The notes below the pieces were generated by a model. That model saw nothing but the letters and a program-made list of their open reading frames with translations. It did not search any database and was not told the DNA's origin. A stretch of 36,066 nt of DNA from Promethearchaeota archaeon (GTDB lineage: Archaea; Asgardarchaeota; Lokiarchaeia; Sigyniarchaeales; SOKP01). The stretch lies in contig JAGXNP010000010.1 in NCBI GenBank assembly GCA_019894885.1, forward strand, positions 1-36,066, read 5' to 3'. Numbering within the stretch: position 1 is the first letter of the stretch; each line of letters starts with the position of its first letter. The position numbers and the translations under genes were made by a program. Below are positions 17,076-25,772 of the stretch, one piece after another.

Positions 17076-17927
17076 TTATTCTAATAATTTTTCAGGTATT
17101 CCATTTTCGCAGGCTACGCCTACTTGGCACAACCCGCAACCGTAGATATTAATTCCATAATTTTCCTTAATATAAGGAACGGTTCCCATAACATGTTTGG
17201 AGCATAAATTTTTATCGTGGCGATTTTCAAAAGAGATTGCGTTAACTGGGCAACGGTCAATACAATCCCCACAATTGGAGCAATATTCGTAGGGATCTAA
17301 AGGCCTCTTGGTAGAATCTGATGGTAAATCGTAATCTACAATTAAACTACCACATCTCATCGCTTTACCCCGTGAGTTGATAAAACCATCGGATAACCCA
17401 AAAGATCCTAAACCAGCCGCAAAGCAGCAATGCCTGTGAGACCAGTTAGAAGCCCAAATCTTTCGATTGATTTTAAATAAGAGTTTTTCCTGAATAGGTG
17501 CCATCGCATTTATACCCAATTTTTTCAACTCGTCAATTAAATGTCTTTGAATATTCACATTAGCTTTTTCTCCGAATAAACGCGTGTTAGCCCATCTCTC
17601 TGAGGGCTTGTCTTTTGAGTATTCGAAATTCTCCTTCTTTGTATTCAGGGCTATAGGAAGAATATAAGCTACTACGCTTATATCTTCAGTTGATATTGGA
17701 ATGCCATTTTTTTTACAATACCATGAATACGCTTCTTTTGGGGTGAGATAAAATTCGCCAATAATCTTCTTATAATCACTAAAAATAGGATCATTTCCAG
17801 AAACAAACCCAACTATTACATCGGGATCAAAAATGAGAGAGCCGTCAACCATTTTCATCCTATTAATTTCATCATTTTCTAAGAAATTATTTATCTTTTC
17901 AATGAACCATTCTTTAGTTATATCCAT
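17076..17927 (-). CDS. QueG-like (COG1600-type) iron-sulfur protein
   Basis: A 283-residue protein. RHCCFAAGLGSFGLSDGFIN (about 169-188) resembles the GxGxxG.NG region of the epoxyqueuosine reductase / reductive dehalogenase superfamily. Near the C-terminus are two Fe-S groups: CSNCGDCIDRCPVNAI and later CGLCQVGVAC. It is shorter than typical QueG (about 370 residues) and lacks the C-terminal HEAT-like part. A role in queuosine synthesis is therefore not assured; many archaeal relatives are of unknown function. It converges on the kor operon with only four bases between the stops, and is transcribed separately. Confidence 0.75.
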   Translation of the reverse strand: MDITKEWFIEKINNFLENDEINRMKMVDGSLIFDPDVIVGFVSGNDPIFSDYKKIIGEFYLTPKEAYSWYCKKNGIPISTEDISVVAYILPIALNTKKENFEYSKDKPSERWANTRLFGEKANVNIQRHLIDELKKLGINAMAPIQEKLLFKINRKIWASNWSHRHCCFAAGLGSFGLSDGFINSRGKAMRCGSLIVDYDLPSDSTKRPLDPYEYCSNCGDCIDRCPVNAISFENRHDKNLCSKHVMGTVPYIKENYGINIYGCGLCQVGVACENGIPEKLLE

Positions 17928-18009
17928 CTTTACAGAATCTCTTTAAATTAATTCTTTTTTGAGTTTAATTCCCAAGTTTTTAATGATTAATTAATCTTTT
18001 TCTAATAGT

Positions 18010-18957
18010 GTGGAAAATTATAATTTAAAAAAAGGAATCATTTTTGGCTCGATTTGCATTTTCACAATTGGCCTTCAACCTGTAATTTCTAACGCACGCC
18101 CGAGTATAATCGATCCTTTTTTATTTGGAGCTATAACAGCATTGATTGAAGCTGTACTCTTTTTTCCTATATTTTTAATGGAAAGAAATAAATTAAAAAG
18201 ACAAATATTGAATGATTCAGTGCTAAATAAAAAGAATTTATCTTTAATTCACGGTTGGAAAAAGAAATCAAATTTTAGCGTGATTATAATTATAGGAATA
18301 ACCTTTAGCGCAGTTCCAATTTTACTTTTTATCGGTTATGAATTGGCAGGAGCAATAATAAGCTCCCTAACATTGAAATCAGAAATAATATTGGCTTTGT
18401 TCTTTGGATTTATATTATTAAAAGAAAAGATTACCAAGATGCAGATCATATTTTGCTTTCTCCTGTTTTTTGGCTTGATTATAGCGATTACCGGTGGATC
18501 TTTTAATTTGCTTGAATTCAATCTAGGCGTATTTTTTCTTCTCTTAAGCGTAGGACTTTTTACATTTGTTCATGCGCTTACGAAAATTAGTTTTGAAAGA
18601 AATGAGCTATTTCCTTCTCAAATCGTCTTTTTTCGAAATTTTATATCAGGAATATTATTGACAATCATATATTTCTCATTTTTTCCACTTGAGAATATTG
18701 CTATAGTACTGAATCCTAATTATTTTGTATTTTTCCTTATTATGGGATTAGATTATGGCGTAAGCTTATACCTCTGGTACAAGGTATTGACATATATTCA
18801 AATTGGAAAAGCTAGTATAATTATATCACTAACTCCGATTGTTTCTTCATTTTTTTCTTTTCTTTTCCTTGGAGAAATTTTCACAATATTCCATTTAATG
18901 GGTACAATCATAATTCTCTTTTCAATCTTTATGATTGTTAAAGAAAAAAGAAGTTAA
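18010..18957 (+). CDS. EamA/DMT-family transporter, copy 1
   Basis: A 315-residue integral membrane protein with about ten hydrophobic helices in two EamA repeats. In each repeat a conserved end of helix precedes the loop: LALFFGFILLKEKITKMQII in the first half and SFFSFLFLGEIFTIFHLMGT in the second, both typical of drug/metabolite transporters. It starts with GTG. It is clearly paralogous to the protein at 20274-21233 (shared KKG/RKG..IFG, GLQP/GFQP, LIEA and LFFGF/LLFGF blocks). Cargo unknown. The two copies flank a UroD-family gene on the other strand. Confidence 0.87.
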   Translation: MENYNLKKGIIFGSICIFTIGLQPVISNARPSIIDPFLFGAITALIEAVLFFPIFLMERNKLKRQILNDSVLNKKNLSLIHGWKKKSNFSVIIIIGITFSAVPILLFIGYELAGAIISSLTLKSEIILALFFGFILLKEKITKMQIIFCFLLFFGLIIAITGGSFNLLEFNLGVFFLLLSVGLFTFVHALTKISFERNELFPSQIVFFRNFISGILLTIIYFSFFPLENIAIVLNPNYFVFFLIMGLDYGVSLYLWYKVLTYIQIGKASIIISLTPIVSSFFSFLFLGEIFTIFHLMGTIIILFSIFMIVKEKRS

Positions 18958-19015
18958 AGCGGAATCTCTAAGAGATCCTAAAAAATTAAGATTTAAGATG
19001 CTTACTCTATAATTA

Positions 19016-20176
19016 TTAAATGGTTTCTGGCAAGGGATATTTACCAAATTTATTCGCGGCTTCAATCATCCATCTTAAACGATCAACTGACATTTGTGGA
19101 TGGAAATTGGCGGGGGATATCATCGCCCCTCCATTGGGTCCTAAGGCTTTAATTGCGTGTTTTACTGCTTCAATTACCTCTTCTTTAGAACTTTTTACGA
19201 GTATATGCCTTGTATCAATATTTCCTGATAAACATAATTTATCTCCAACTTTTTTCTTCACATCGTATAAATCAACAAGGGGAGGTTCAAGGCATTGAAG
19301 ACCATCGAATCCAGAATCTATAATAAAGTCTAATAGGTTAGTGACATCACCATCAGTATGTAGCATATACTTCCCACCCCATTCATGAATCTGTTCTGCG
19401 ACTTCTTGGTAATGGGGAAGTAAATATTCATTAAAGTTTTTGTGGCTCATAAATTGACCTCCTGAATGTGCAATATCTCCCCCTTCAAGAAAAATTTTAG
19501 CCCCGCAATCATGATAGGCTTTAAAGGTAGTTAAAGTATAGTCTGTAGTGAAGCGAAAACGTTCCTTAATAAGTTTTGGATCGTTTTTAAGAGCCCGAGC
19601 GAAATGAGCCATCCCCATCCCCTGCCAAACAGGGGGAAAAACCGAAGTTAAAGCATTTTGAGCAAAAATACAGATATCATCGTTAATATCGCGGCATTTT
19701 CTCAAAACTCCCTTATAAAATTTTTTGGCTTTATTGTATTCTTCCTTCATATCAGGTTTAGGATACGCTTCCCAATCTTCTCGATTTTTAATATATCCTC
19801 CATAATAATCTGGATAAGGATTACCTTCAATATTTCTGACCCTATGTCTCTTACCAAATATATCTGTCATTTCTGTTTGACTTTCAAGGATAAAAGGGAT
19901 ATATTGTACTCCCACTCCATCAAAACCCAGATCGTAACCCGCTCTTACTGCTTTTGAAAATGTCGAAATTTCAATGTCAAGAAGAATATCGTTAATTTTA
20001 TCTACCCAATCATCTGGATATTTCTTTTCCATTTCATCAAATATGTCAAACGCGTTTCTTTTTGGGGGACCTAGGATTTTATCAGCAACATTTCCATCGA
20101 TATTAATGGTATGAGTCGGAATCCGATCTGGCTCTTCGAGATTCAATGCTGTCCAAATACGTTCGAAACTTTTCAT
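19016..20176 (-). CDS. Uroporphyrinogen decarboxylase (UroD)-family protein, methyltransferase-like
   Basis: A 386-residue TIM-barrel protein of the UroD superfamily: FERIWTALNLEEPDRIPTHT at the start, FLEGGDIAHSGGQFMSHKNF (about 228-247), YMLHTDGDVTNLLDFIIDSG (about 270-289), LCLSGNIDTRHILVKSS near 320. This family includes haem-pathway UroD and the corrinoid-protein:coenzyme M methyltransferases MtaA/MtbA. The zinc motif of MtaA (HxC) reads HTD here, so coenzyme M transfer by the MtaA mechanism is unlikely. The position of the gene, without haem genes or a corrinoid protein nearby, gives no further clue. Family call secure; substrate unknown. Confidence 0.8.
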   Translation of the reverse strand: MKSFERIWTALNLEEPDRIPTHTINIDGNVADKILGPPKRNAFDIFDEMEKKYPDDWVDKINDILLDIEISTFSKAVRAGYDLGFDGVGVQYIPFILESQTEMTDIFGKRHRVRNIEGNPYPDYYGGYIKNREDWEAYPKPDMKEEYNKAKKFYKGVLRKCRDINDDICIFAQNALTSVFPPVWQGMGMAHFARALKNDPKLIKERFRFTTDYTLTTFKAYHDCGAKIFLEGGDIAHSGGQFMSHKNFNEYLLPHYQEVAEQIHEWGGKYMLHTDGDVTNLLDFIIDSGFDGLQCLEPPLVDLYDVKKKVGDKLCLSGNIDTRHILVKSSKEEVIEAVKHAIKALGPNGGAMISPANFHPQMSVDRLRWMIEAANKFGKYPLPETI

Positions 20177-20273
20177 AATCTATTATGTAAAGAGTGAATC
20201 AATAATAATCTTTTCTTTAATTCAAGGTTGTTCTGCTCTGTTCTTCTCTTTTGTAAAAGTTTTTAATTTTTTG

Positions 20274-21233
20274 ATGTTTTTCTTAGATATCTTGAGCAAT
20301 GATTTAAGAAAAGGCTTAATTTTTGGAGTCTTTGGAATAATACTTATCGGATTTCAACCGATTATTGCAAATTCGGCTAAATCAATCGACTCCCACCTTT
20401 TTGCATCCATGACCTGCTTGATCGAAGCGGCTTGGTTTCTCCCCCTAATGCTTTTAGAGTTGCGAATGAAAAAAAGGAAGGAAAGTGTAAATCCTGATTT
20501 ACAGATGAATTACTCATTTTTTAATAGTTTGAAAAAAAATTTTTGGTTATTGATATTTATCGGGATAATCTTTAGCGTTAATCAACTTCTATTTTTTACA
20601 GGATATAAATTAGCTGGGGCTATAAATGGATCTTTAACTCAAAAAACTTCAGTTTTCTTTGGATTATTATTTGGCTTTTTTTTATTAAAAGAAAAAATTT
20701 CAAAAATTCAAATCGCATTTTCCTTCTTGTTATTTTTCGGTTTACTTTTAGCAATAACTCAGGGTTCGTTCAATTTTCTGAACTTTGACATCAATATTTT
20801 GATTGGAGTATTGATTGTATTATTGATTACAGCTCTATGGATGTTTGGTCACACCATAACGAAGTCTTTGTTTAATCGAAATGATTTAACCCCAACTCAA
20901 ATGGTTTTCATCCGAAATATGTTAAGTGGAGTCATTTTAATAATTACTTTCCTTATTTTTTCTCCAGTCGATTTAAGTGCTTTTTTTAATCCATATAATC
21001 AATTCTTTTTTATAGTAATGGGGACTGTATATGGTTTAGGATTATACTGTTGGTATAAGACATTATCATATTTAGATGTCTCGAATGCAACCATCATTTT
21101 ATCTCCCACTCCAATTGTTACCGCAATCTTTGCTACTTTATTGTTAGGAGAACTTTTTACTCTCTTTCATTTAATTGGATCTGCGATAGTTATCTTTTCT
21201 ATTATAATAATTATTAAAAAAAAAATAAAATGA
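20274..21233 (+). CDS. EamA/DMT-family transporter, copy 2
   Basis: About 319 residues with ten predicted transmembrane helices in two EamA repeats: FGLLFGFFLLKEKISKIQIA and ATLLLGELFTLFHLIGSAIV mark the ends of the halves. The ATG at 20274 is preferred; a TTG codon directly before it (20271) would add one residue. It is a paralog of the protein at 18010-18957, alike along the whole length including the first helix and the last. Divergence looks old (well under 60% identity by eye). Cargo unknown. Confidence 0.87.
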   Translation: MFFLDILSNDLRKGLIFGVFGIILIGFQPIIANSAKSIDSHLFASMTCLIEAAWFLPLMLLELRMKKRKESVNPDLQMNYSFFNSLKKNFWLLIFIGIIFSVNQLLFFTGYKLAGAINGSLTQKTSVFFGLLFGFFLLKEKISKIQIAFSFLLFFGLLLAITQGSFNFLNFDINILIGVLIVLLITALWMFGHTITKSLFNRNDLTPTQMVFIRNMLSGVILIITFLIFSPVDLSAFFNPYNQFFFIVMGTVYGLGLYCWYKTLSYLDVSNATIILSPTPIVTAIFATLLLGELFTLFHLIGSAIVIFSIIIIIKKKIK

Positions 21234-21391
21234 AAATTCTTCCCTTTATTCCAATTTTTCATAGTTTCACAGTTTATAGATACATTTTAGGTAAATTATA
21301 TTCAAAAATATATTCTTATATGTCGCCCATTTCCTCAATAAGAATTGCTCATGTGTCAATTTATAAAGGAATAAGATATTTCCAAACATTT

Positions 21392-21441
21392 ATATATTAA
21401 AAGAATATAGTAAATAATATAAATAAATATATTAAAAGAAT
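21392..21441. repeat. Direct repeat of ATATATTAAAAGAAT upstream of the first ABC cassette
   Basis: The 15-bp string ATATATTAAAAGAAT occurs at 21392-21406 and again at 21427-21441, 35 bp apart, within the 256-bp leader of the ABC ATPase gene at 21490. They may be a regulator site or overlapping promoter elements. The first copy is followed by a second AT-rich, TATA-like stretch. Confidence 0.5.
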
Positions 21442-21489
21442 CGAAATTCTTGCTTAAACAGTAATTTAGACTTTAAAGGAAAGTAAAGC

Positions 21490-22296
21490 ATGATAGATGA
21501 TAGTATAATCTCTGTGAGAGATTTAAAAAAGTATTTTGGCGAAGTTAAAGCTGTTAACGGCATTTCCTTTGATGTTCGTAAAGGAGAGGTTTTTGGACTT
21601 CTAGGTCCAAATGGGGCGGGGAAAACAACAACAATTAAACTCCTATTAGGACTTCTTGAGCCTATAGAGGGTGTTATAAGTATTTTCGGTTTAAATCCAG
21701 AACGTGAAGAAGTTCTAATGAAAAAGAAAGTAGGTTATGTTTCTGAAGAAGCGCTAATATTCAAATCACTTACACCTAAGGACTTGTTTAATTTTATTGC
21801 TTCAATTCGTCAACTAGATGCAAACGAAGCAACCAAGAGAGTATCTGAATACCTTGAAAGTTTAGGAGCGACAGAATATTATGAACAAATGATCGCAACT
21901 TTATCGCACGGAAACAAACAAAAAATACAAATCGTTGCCTCCCTATTACATGAACCAGAGCTCTTGATATTAGACGAACCATTAGCAGGGCTTGACGCAA
22001 AATCTGTAAGAGTGGTAAAGGAATTATTAGATATGCATATTGAAAAAGGTGGAGCAGTGCTTTTTTCAACCCATATTATGGAAGTAGCAGAAGATCTGTG
22101 TGATCGTATAGCGATAATAAATAAAGGTAAATTAGTAGCGCTTGGAACGATTGAAGAGCTTAGGAATCAAGCAGATAAAGTTGGAGCAAGTCTCGAAGAT
22201 GTTTTTCTCAAATTAACTGAGCAAGATTCTTCCATAGAAGAGATTGTAAAGAAATTAAGGAAATCTTATAAGAAAAAAATAGGGGAGTCAGCTTAA
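21490..22296 (+). CDS. ABC transporter ATP-binding protein, cassette 1
   Basis: A 268-residue ATPase of the ABC-2 type. Walker A GPNGAGKTT starts at residue 39. The signature reads LSHGNKQK in place of LSGGQ, Walker B is LLILDEPLAGLD, and the H-loop is in FSTHIMEVAEDLCDRIAIIN. It drives the partner permease that starts two bases after its stop. It is paralogous to the ATPase at 24965, with which it shares long identical blocks. Preceded by a 256-bp leader carrying a 15-bp direct repeat. Confidence 0.94.
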   Translation: MIDDSIISVRDLKKYFGEVKAVNGISFDVRKGEVFGLLGPNGAGKTTTIKLLLGLLEPIEGVISIFGLNPEREEVLMKKKVGYVSEEALIFKSLTPKDLFNFIASIRQLDANEATKRVSEYLESLGATEYYEQMIATLSHGNKQKIQIVASLLHEPELLILDEPLAGLDAKSVRVVKELLDMHIEKGGAVLFSTHIMEVAEDLCDRIAIINKGKLVALGTIEELRNQADKVGASLEDVFLKLTEQDSSIEEIVKKLRKSYKKKIGESA

Positions 22297-22297
22297 G

Positions 22298-24931
22298 GTG
22301 GAAGAGAAAAAAGGATTAAACATTTATTCGTTGTCAAAATTTACAAATCTTGAAATGATTTTAGATTCTCAACTAGCAGCAGCAGGAGCACATCAGTCCA
22401 AATTGCTCGAAAAGTGTGAGAAAAATAAAAAATATGTAAGTACGCAAGCGAAATCGTTAAAATTTGTTTCAGGTCTCTTGATGGTGTTTATGCCTTTACT
22501 TTCAATCGTAATGTATTTTGCAATTACAGACGGCATTAACCCGTTCTATCCTATAGAGGGTAGAATTTATTTATTTAGTTTTTTTATCTGGATATTTTTA
22601 ATTATTTCTATATTGTATTTATTCCTTTTTGGATTGTTTACAACAAGTTCATTGATGTCAGGTTCTGCCTTTAAATGGCTGCACACGCTACCACTATCTC
22701 GAAAACATTTAAAAAAGTTAGGTTTTATGACCCTATTTAGAAACCTTAATACACAAATAATAACAATGACATTTGCTTTTCCAATAATTTTTTTTATTAT
22801 AACGCAAAATATTTTTGCCTTTTTTATGTGCCTTATTTCTTCTTTTCTTGTAACTATATTTGGAGCGAGTATTTTAATTATTATTGGGGAAAAGTTCAGC
22901 CGGGTGTTCTCAGAATCGAATAGAAAATCGGGTAAAGCTAATTTTTTAAGAATGGTCTCACTGATGGGTTTTTTCCTTATAGCTTTTGGTTCGAGTTTTG
23001 TTTTACAGTTCGGTTTAAACGCCATATACAATCTTATAGATGATTTTAGTGTAAATCCTCCTACATTGGGTTTAAACATGATTCTAAGCATTATCCCATT
23101 ACCATTTGCACCTGGATATTTAGTGAGCTTAAGTTTGATCCCTGACCAAGTTCCAGTAAGTCTATGGACCTCAACTTTAGTGGGGATGGGGCTTTTAGCG
23201 GGTTTAACTTTCCTAACTTACAAAATAGCAATCAAATCTTTATCGAGCGTTGCTACTTTTGATTTAGATTCCTCAAGAACTAAGAAAGATGCAAAAAAAG
23301 AGGTTAAACCAATCTCAATAGAAGTGAAATCAACATCCCCCCTTAAATCATATATTCGTAAAGATTTAATATCTTCAACACGAGATTATCAATCTTTAAT
23401 CTTTATATTAATGCCGCTTATCTACCCAATGATTATGATTTTATCGATGCAACAAGTTATAAGGATGGAAGTGTCTTCATCTTTTAGTATGATGATTTTG
23501 TGGGCTGTCATTATGATATCAAGCCAATTTATACCCTTGATGTTAGTAGGCGGTTTACTAAATATGGAAGAATCTGGTTCCTCCACGCTTGCATCGTTGC
23601 CTCTTTTGCCCCGGGATCAAGCGAAAGCAAAATTAGTACTTATGTTAATCATACATGGAATTTCTATGAGTCTGATGGCTATAGTTTTAACAATTTTAAC
23701 CCAATCTGTAAATGTTTTGATTTTAATATTAGTTAGCTTACCGATTACATGGGCTTTACTTTTGTTTGTATTTCAAATGAAAGTACGATTATTTGGTACA
23801 ATGAAATACAAATACGTACTTGAGGAAGTTATTATTAAAAATAAATTAGTTAAATGGGTATCTATAGTTGCTGCTGATGTAGGAGTCTGCATTTTTATTC
23901 TGATACTTGGATTTACTTTTTTCATTACTCTAGGAATTACACCTGCCATACTCATATTGTTTTTCTTAGGATTAGTCGGATTATCTGTGCTTATTTACAC
24001 TTTTACAAAAATGTTCCCGAATATTGATAAATTACCACAATTTGAAACAAGGGGATTACTAAGAAATAAACCTATTCTTGGAGGTATCGTAATAATGCTT
24101 TTATTCATATTATTTCCATGGATTGCAAGTTTTATTGAGATTATTTTTCTTCCCCTCATTTTGGGTTTAGAATTTACCGGGATCTTATTCGTAGAATTCT
24201 TCCTGATTGAGGGTTTTATAGCACTTTTATTGCTCCTAATAGTTCCAAAAGGAATGAAATTACCTTGCAAAGATGAAACAATTTTAGGCTATACTAAAAC
24301 AATCGGTTTAACAAGGGTTAAACCTTTAGTTCGAAACCTCATTGTTGGATTTGGTTCTTCTGCTATTTTTTGTGGTACTTTGTTTATTGGTGCTAATCTT
24401 TTAGGAGTATTTTATTTTGCTCCTGAGTTCTTGTTTCGAAATCCAAATCCTTATCCTTTTCTGCTTGGTTGGTTCATTTGGATTTTTATGATTAGGCCAG
24501 GGTTATGGGAGGAAGTGGCATTTCGAGGCGTTGTTATACCTCTTCTTTCAAAAAAATATAAAAAAATATTTACGATTCTAATAAGTGGGGTTATTTTTGG
24601 ATTAGCACACGCATTTAATATCATAGGAGTTTTATTATCAGGTGGAGATCATATTTATACGCTATTTCAGGTTATTTACACGACTTTGATCGGTTTTTCA
24701 ATGGGATATATGTATCTAAAAACTAAAAGCCTATTACCAAGCATTATTTATCATTATTTAATTGATACAGTAGGACTTATATTTCTAAATGTTTACTTCG
24801 AAAACATTTTTCTCGTGGGAGTATTTTTAATTGTATTTCTAGGCGTTATTCCTGCAATTCTGAATATTGGCTTAACAAAATTGGTTTTTTGGAAGGATCA
24901 AAATAAAGACTTTTTAATTAATAAACAATAA
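22298..24931 (+). CDS. ABC-2 permease fused to a CPBP (CAAX/Abi) intramembrane protease, cassette 1
   Basis: An 877-residue polytopic membrane protein. Residues 1-60 are soluble; about 60-640 form an ABC-2/NatB-like permease with two groups of six or so helices and a cytoplasmic loop (about 325-355). The last about 230 residues are a CPBP glutamic-type intramembrane protease, with E738 and E739 in WEEVAFRGV, H771 in FGLAHAFN and H819 in HYLID, so the catalytic set is intact. It starts with GTG two bases after the ATPase stop. CPBP enzymes process prenylated proteins or peptides, or give self-immunity to bacteriocins. Joined to an exporter, it could cut a substrate as it is exported; this is inference. 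Confidence 0.85.
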   Translation: MEEKKGLNIYSLSKFTNLEMILDSQLAAAGAHQSKLLEKCEKNKKYVSTQAKSLKFVSGLLMVFMPLLSIVMYFAITDGINPFYPIEGRIYLFSFFIWIFLIISILYLFLFGLFTTSSLMSGSAFKWLHTLPLSRKHLKKLGFMTLFRNLNTQIITMTFAFPIIFFIITQNIFAFFMCLISSFLVTIFGASILIIIGEKFSRVFSESNRKSGKANFLRMVSLMGFFLIAFGSSFVLQFGLNAIYNLIDDFSVNPPTLGLNMILSIIPLPFAPGYLVSLSLIPDQVPVSLWTSTLVGMGLLAGLTFLTYKIAIKSLSSVATFDLDSSRTKKDAKKEVKPISIEVKSTSPLKSYIRKDLISSTRDYQSLIFILMPLIYPMIMILSMQQVIRMEVSSSFSMMILWAVIMISSQFIPLMLVGGLLNMEESGSSTLASLPLLPRDQAKAKLVLMLIIHGISMSLMAIVLTILTQSVNVLILILVSLPITWALLLFVFQMKVRLFGTMKYKYVLEEVIIKNKLVKWVSIVAADVGVCIFILILGFTFFITLGITPAILILFFLGLVGLSVLIYTFTKMFPNIDKLPQFETRGLLRNKPILGGIVIMLLFILFPWIASFIEIIFLPLILGLEFTGILFVEFFLIEGFIALLLLLIVPKGMKLPCKDETILGYTKTIGLTRVKPLVRNLIVGFGSSAIFCGTLFIGANLLGVFYFAPEFLFRNPNPYPFLLGWFIWIFMIRPGLWEEVAFRGVVIPLLSKKYKKIFTILISGVIFGLAHAFNIIGVLLSGGDHIYTLFQVIYTTLIGFSMGYMYLKTKSLLPSIIYHYLIDTVGLIFLNVYFENIFLVGVFLIVFLGVIPAILNIGLTKLVFWKDQNKDFLINKQ

Positions 24932-24964
24932 AAAATTTTAAAATTTTTAATATGATGATGTAGA

Positions 24965-25759
24965 ATGAATGATAATGTTATGATTTCTGTAAGTGAACTA
25001 AAGAAATTTTTTGGGGATGTAAAAGCAGTCAATGGGATTTCGTTTGATGTAAAAAAGGGAGAAGTTTTTGGTCTTTTAGGACCCAACGGAGCCGGTAAAA
25101 CCACTACTATCAAATTATTATTAGGGTTACTCGAACCAAACGAAGGGACCATTAAAATTATGGATTTAAATCCCGAAATAGATGAAGTTCAAATTAAGAG
25201 TCGTGTGGGCTACGTTTCGGAGGAGCCTCTTATCTTTAAAAGTTTGACTCCAAAGGACCTCTTCAATTTTATTGCGTCAATACGCAAATTAAACCCAGAA
25301 GAGACTTCAGAAAGAGCTCAAGAATATTTGGAGAGTTTAGGTGCATTAGAATACTACGAGCAGTTAGTTGCTACTCTTTCTCATGGGAATAAACAAAAAA
25401 TTCAAATAATATCTGCGATCCTCCACGATCCCGATTTACTCATTTTGGACGAACCACTTTCGGGGCTTGACGCAAAATCTGTAAAAGTTGTTAAGGAAAT
25501 CTTAGATATCCATATCGAGAATGGTGGTGCTGTATTATTTTCGACTCATATTATGGAAATTGCAGAAGATTTGTGTGATCGCATCGCGATAATGAATCAA
25601 GGAAGGATTGTAGGAATTGGATCTATGGATGATTTAAGGCAGCAGGCCGATCAGCTAGGAGCTAATCTAGAAGATGTATTCTTAAGATTAACAGAACAAG
25701 ATGTAAGCGTAAACGAGATAGTAAAAAAGTTGAGAAAATCTTTTAGCGACAGAAACTAA
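24965..25759 (+). CDS. ABC transporter ATP-binding protein, cassette 2
   Basis: A 264-residue ATPase closely similar to the one at 21490: Walker A GPNGAGKTT, signature LSHGNKQK, Walker B LLILDEPLSGLD, and FSTHIMEIAEDLCDRIAIMN. Both copies share the unusual His/Asn signature. It begins 33 bp after the first permease stop, so all four genes probably form one transcript. Substrate unknown. Confidence 0.94.
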   Translation: MNDNVMISVSELKKFFGDVKAVNGISFDVKKGEVFGLLGPNGAGKTTTIKLLLGLLEPNEGTIKIMDLNPEIDEVQIKSRVGYVSEEPLIFKSLTPKDLFNFIASIRKLNPEETSERAQEYLESLGALEYYEQLVATLSHGNKQKIQIISAILHDPDLLILDEPLSGLDAKSVKVVKEILDIHIENGGAVLFSTHIMEIAEDLCDRIAIMNQGRIVGIGSMDDLRQQADQLGANLEDVFLRLTEQDVSVNEIVKKLRKSFSDRN

Positions 25760-25772
25760 GTGTAGACCGATC

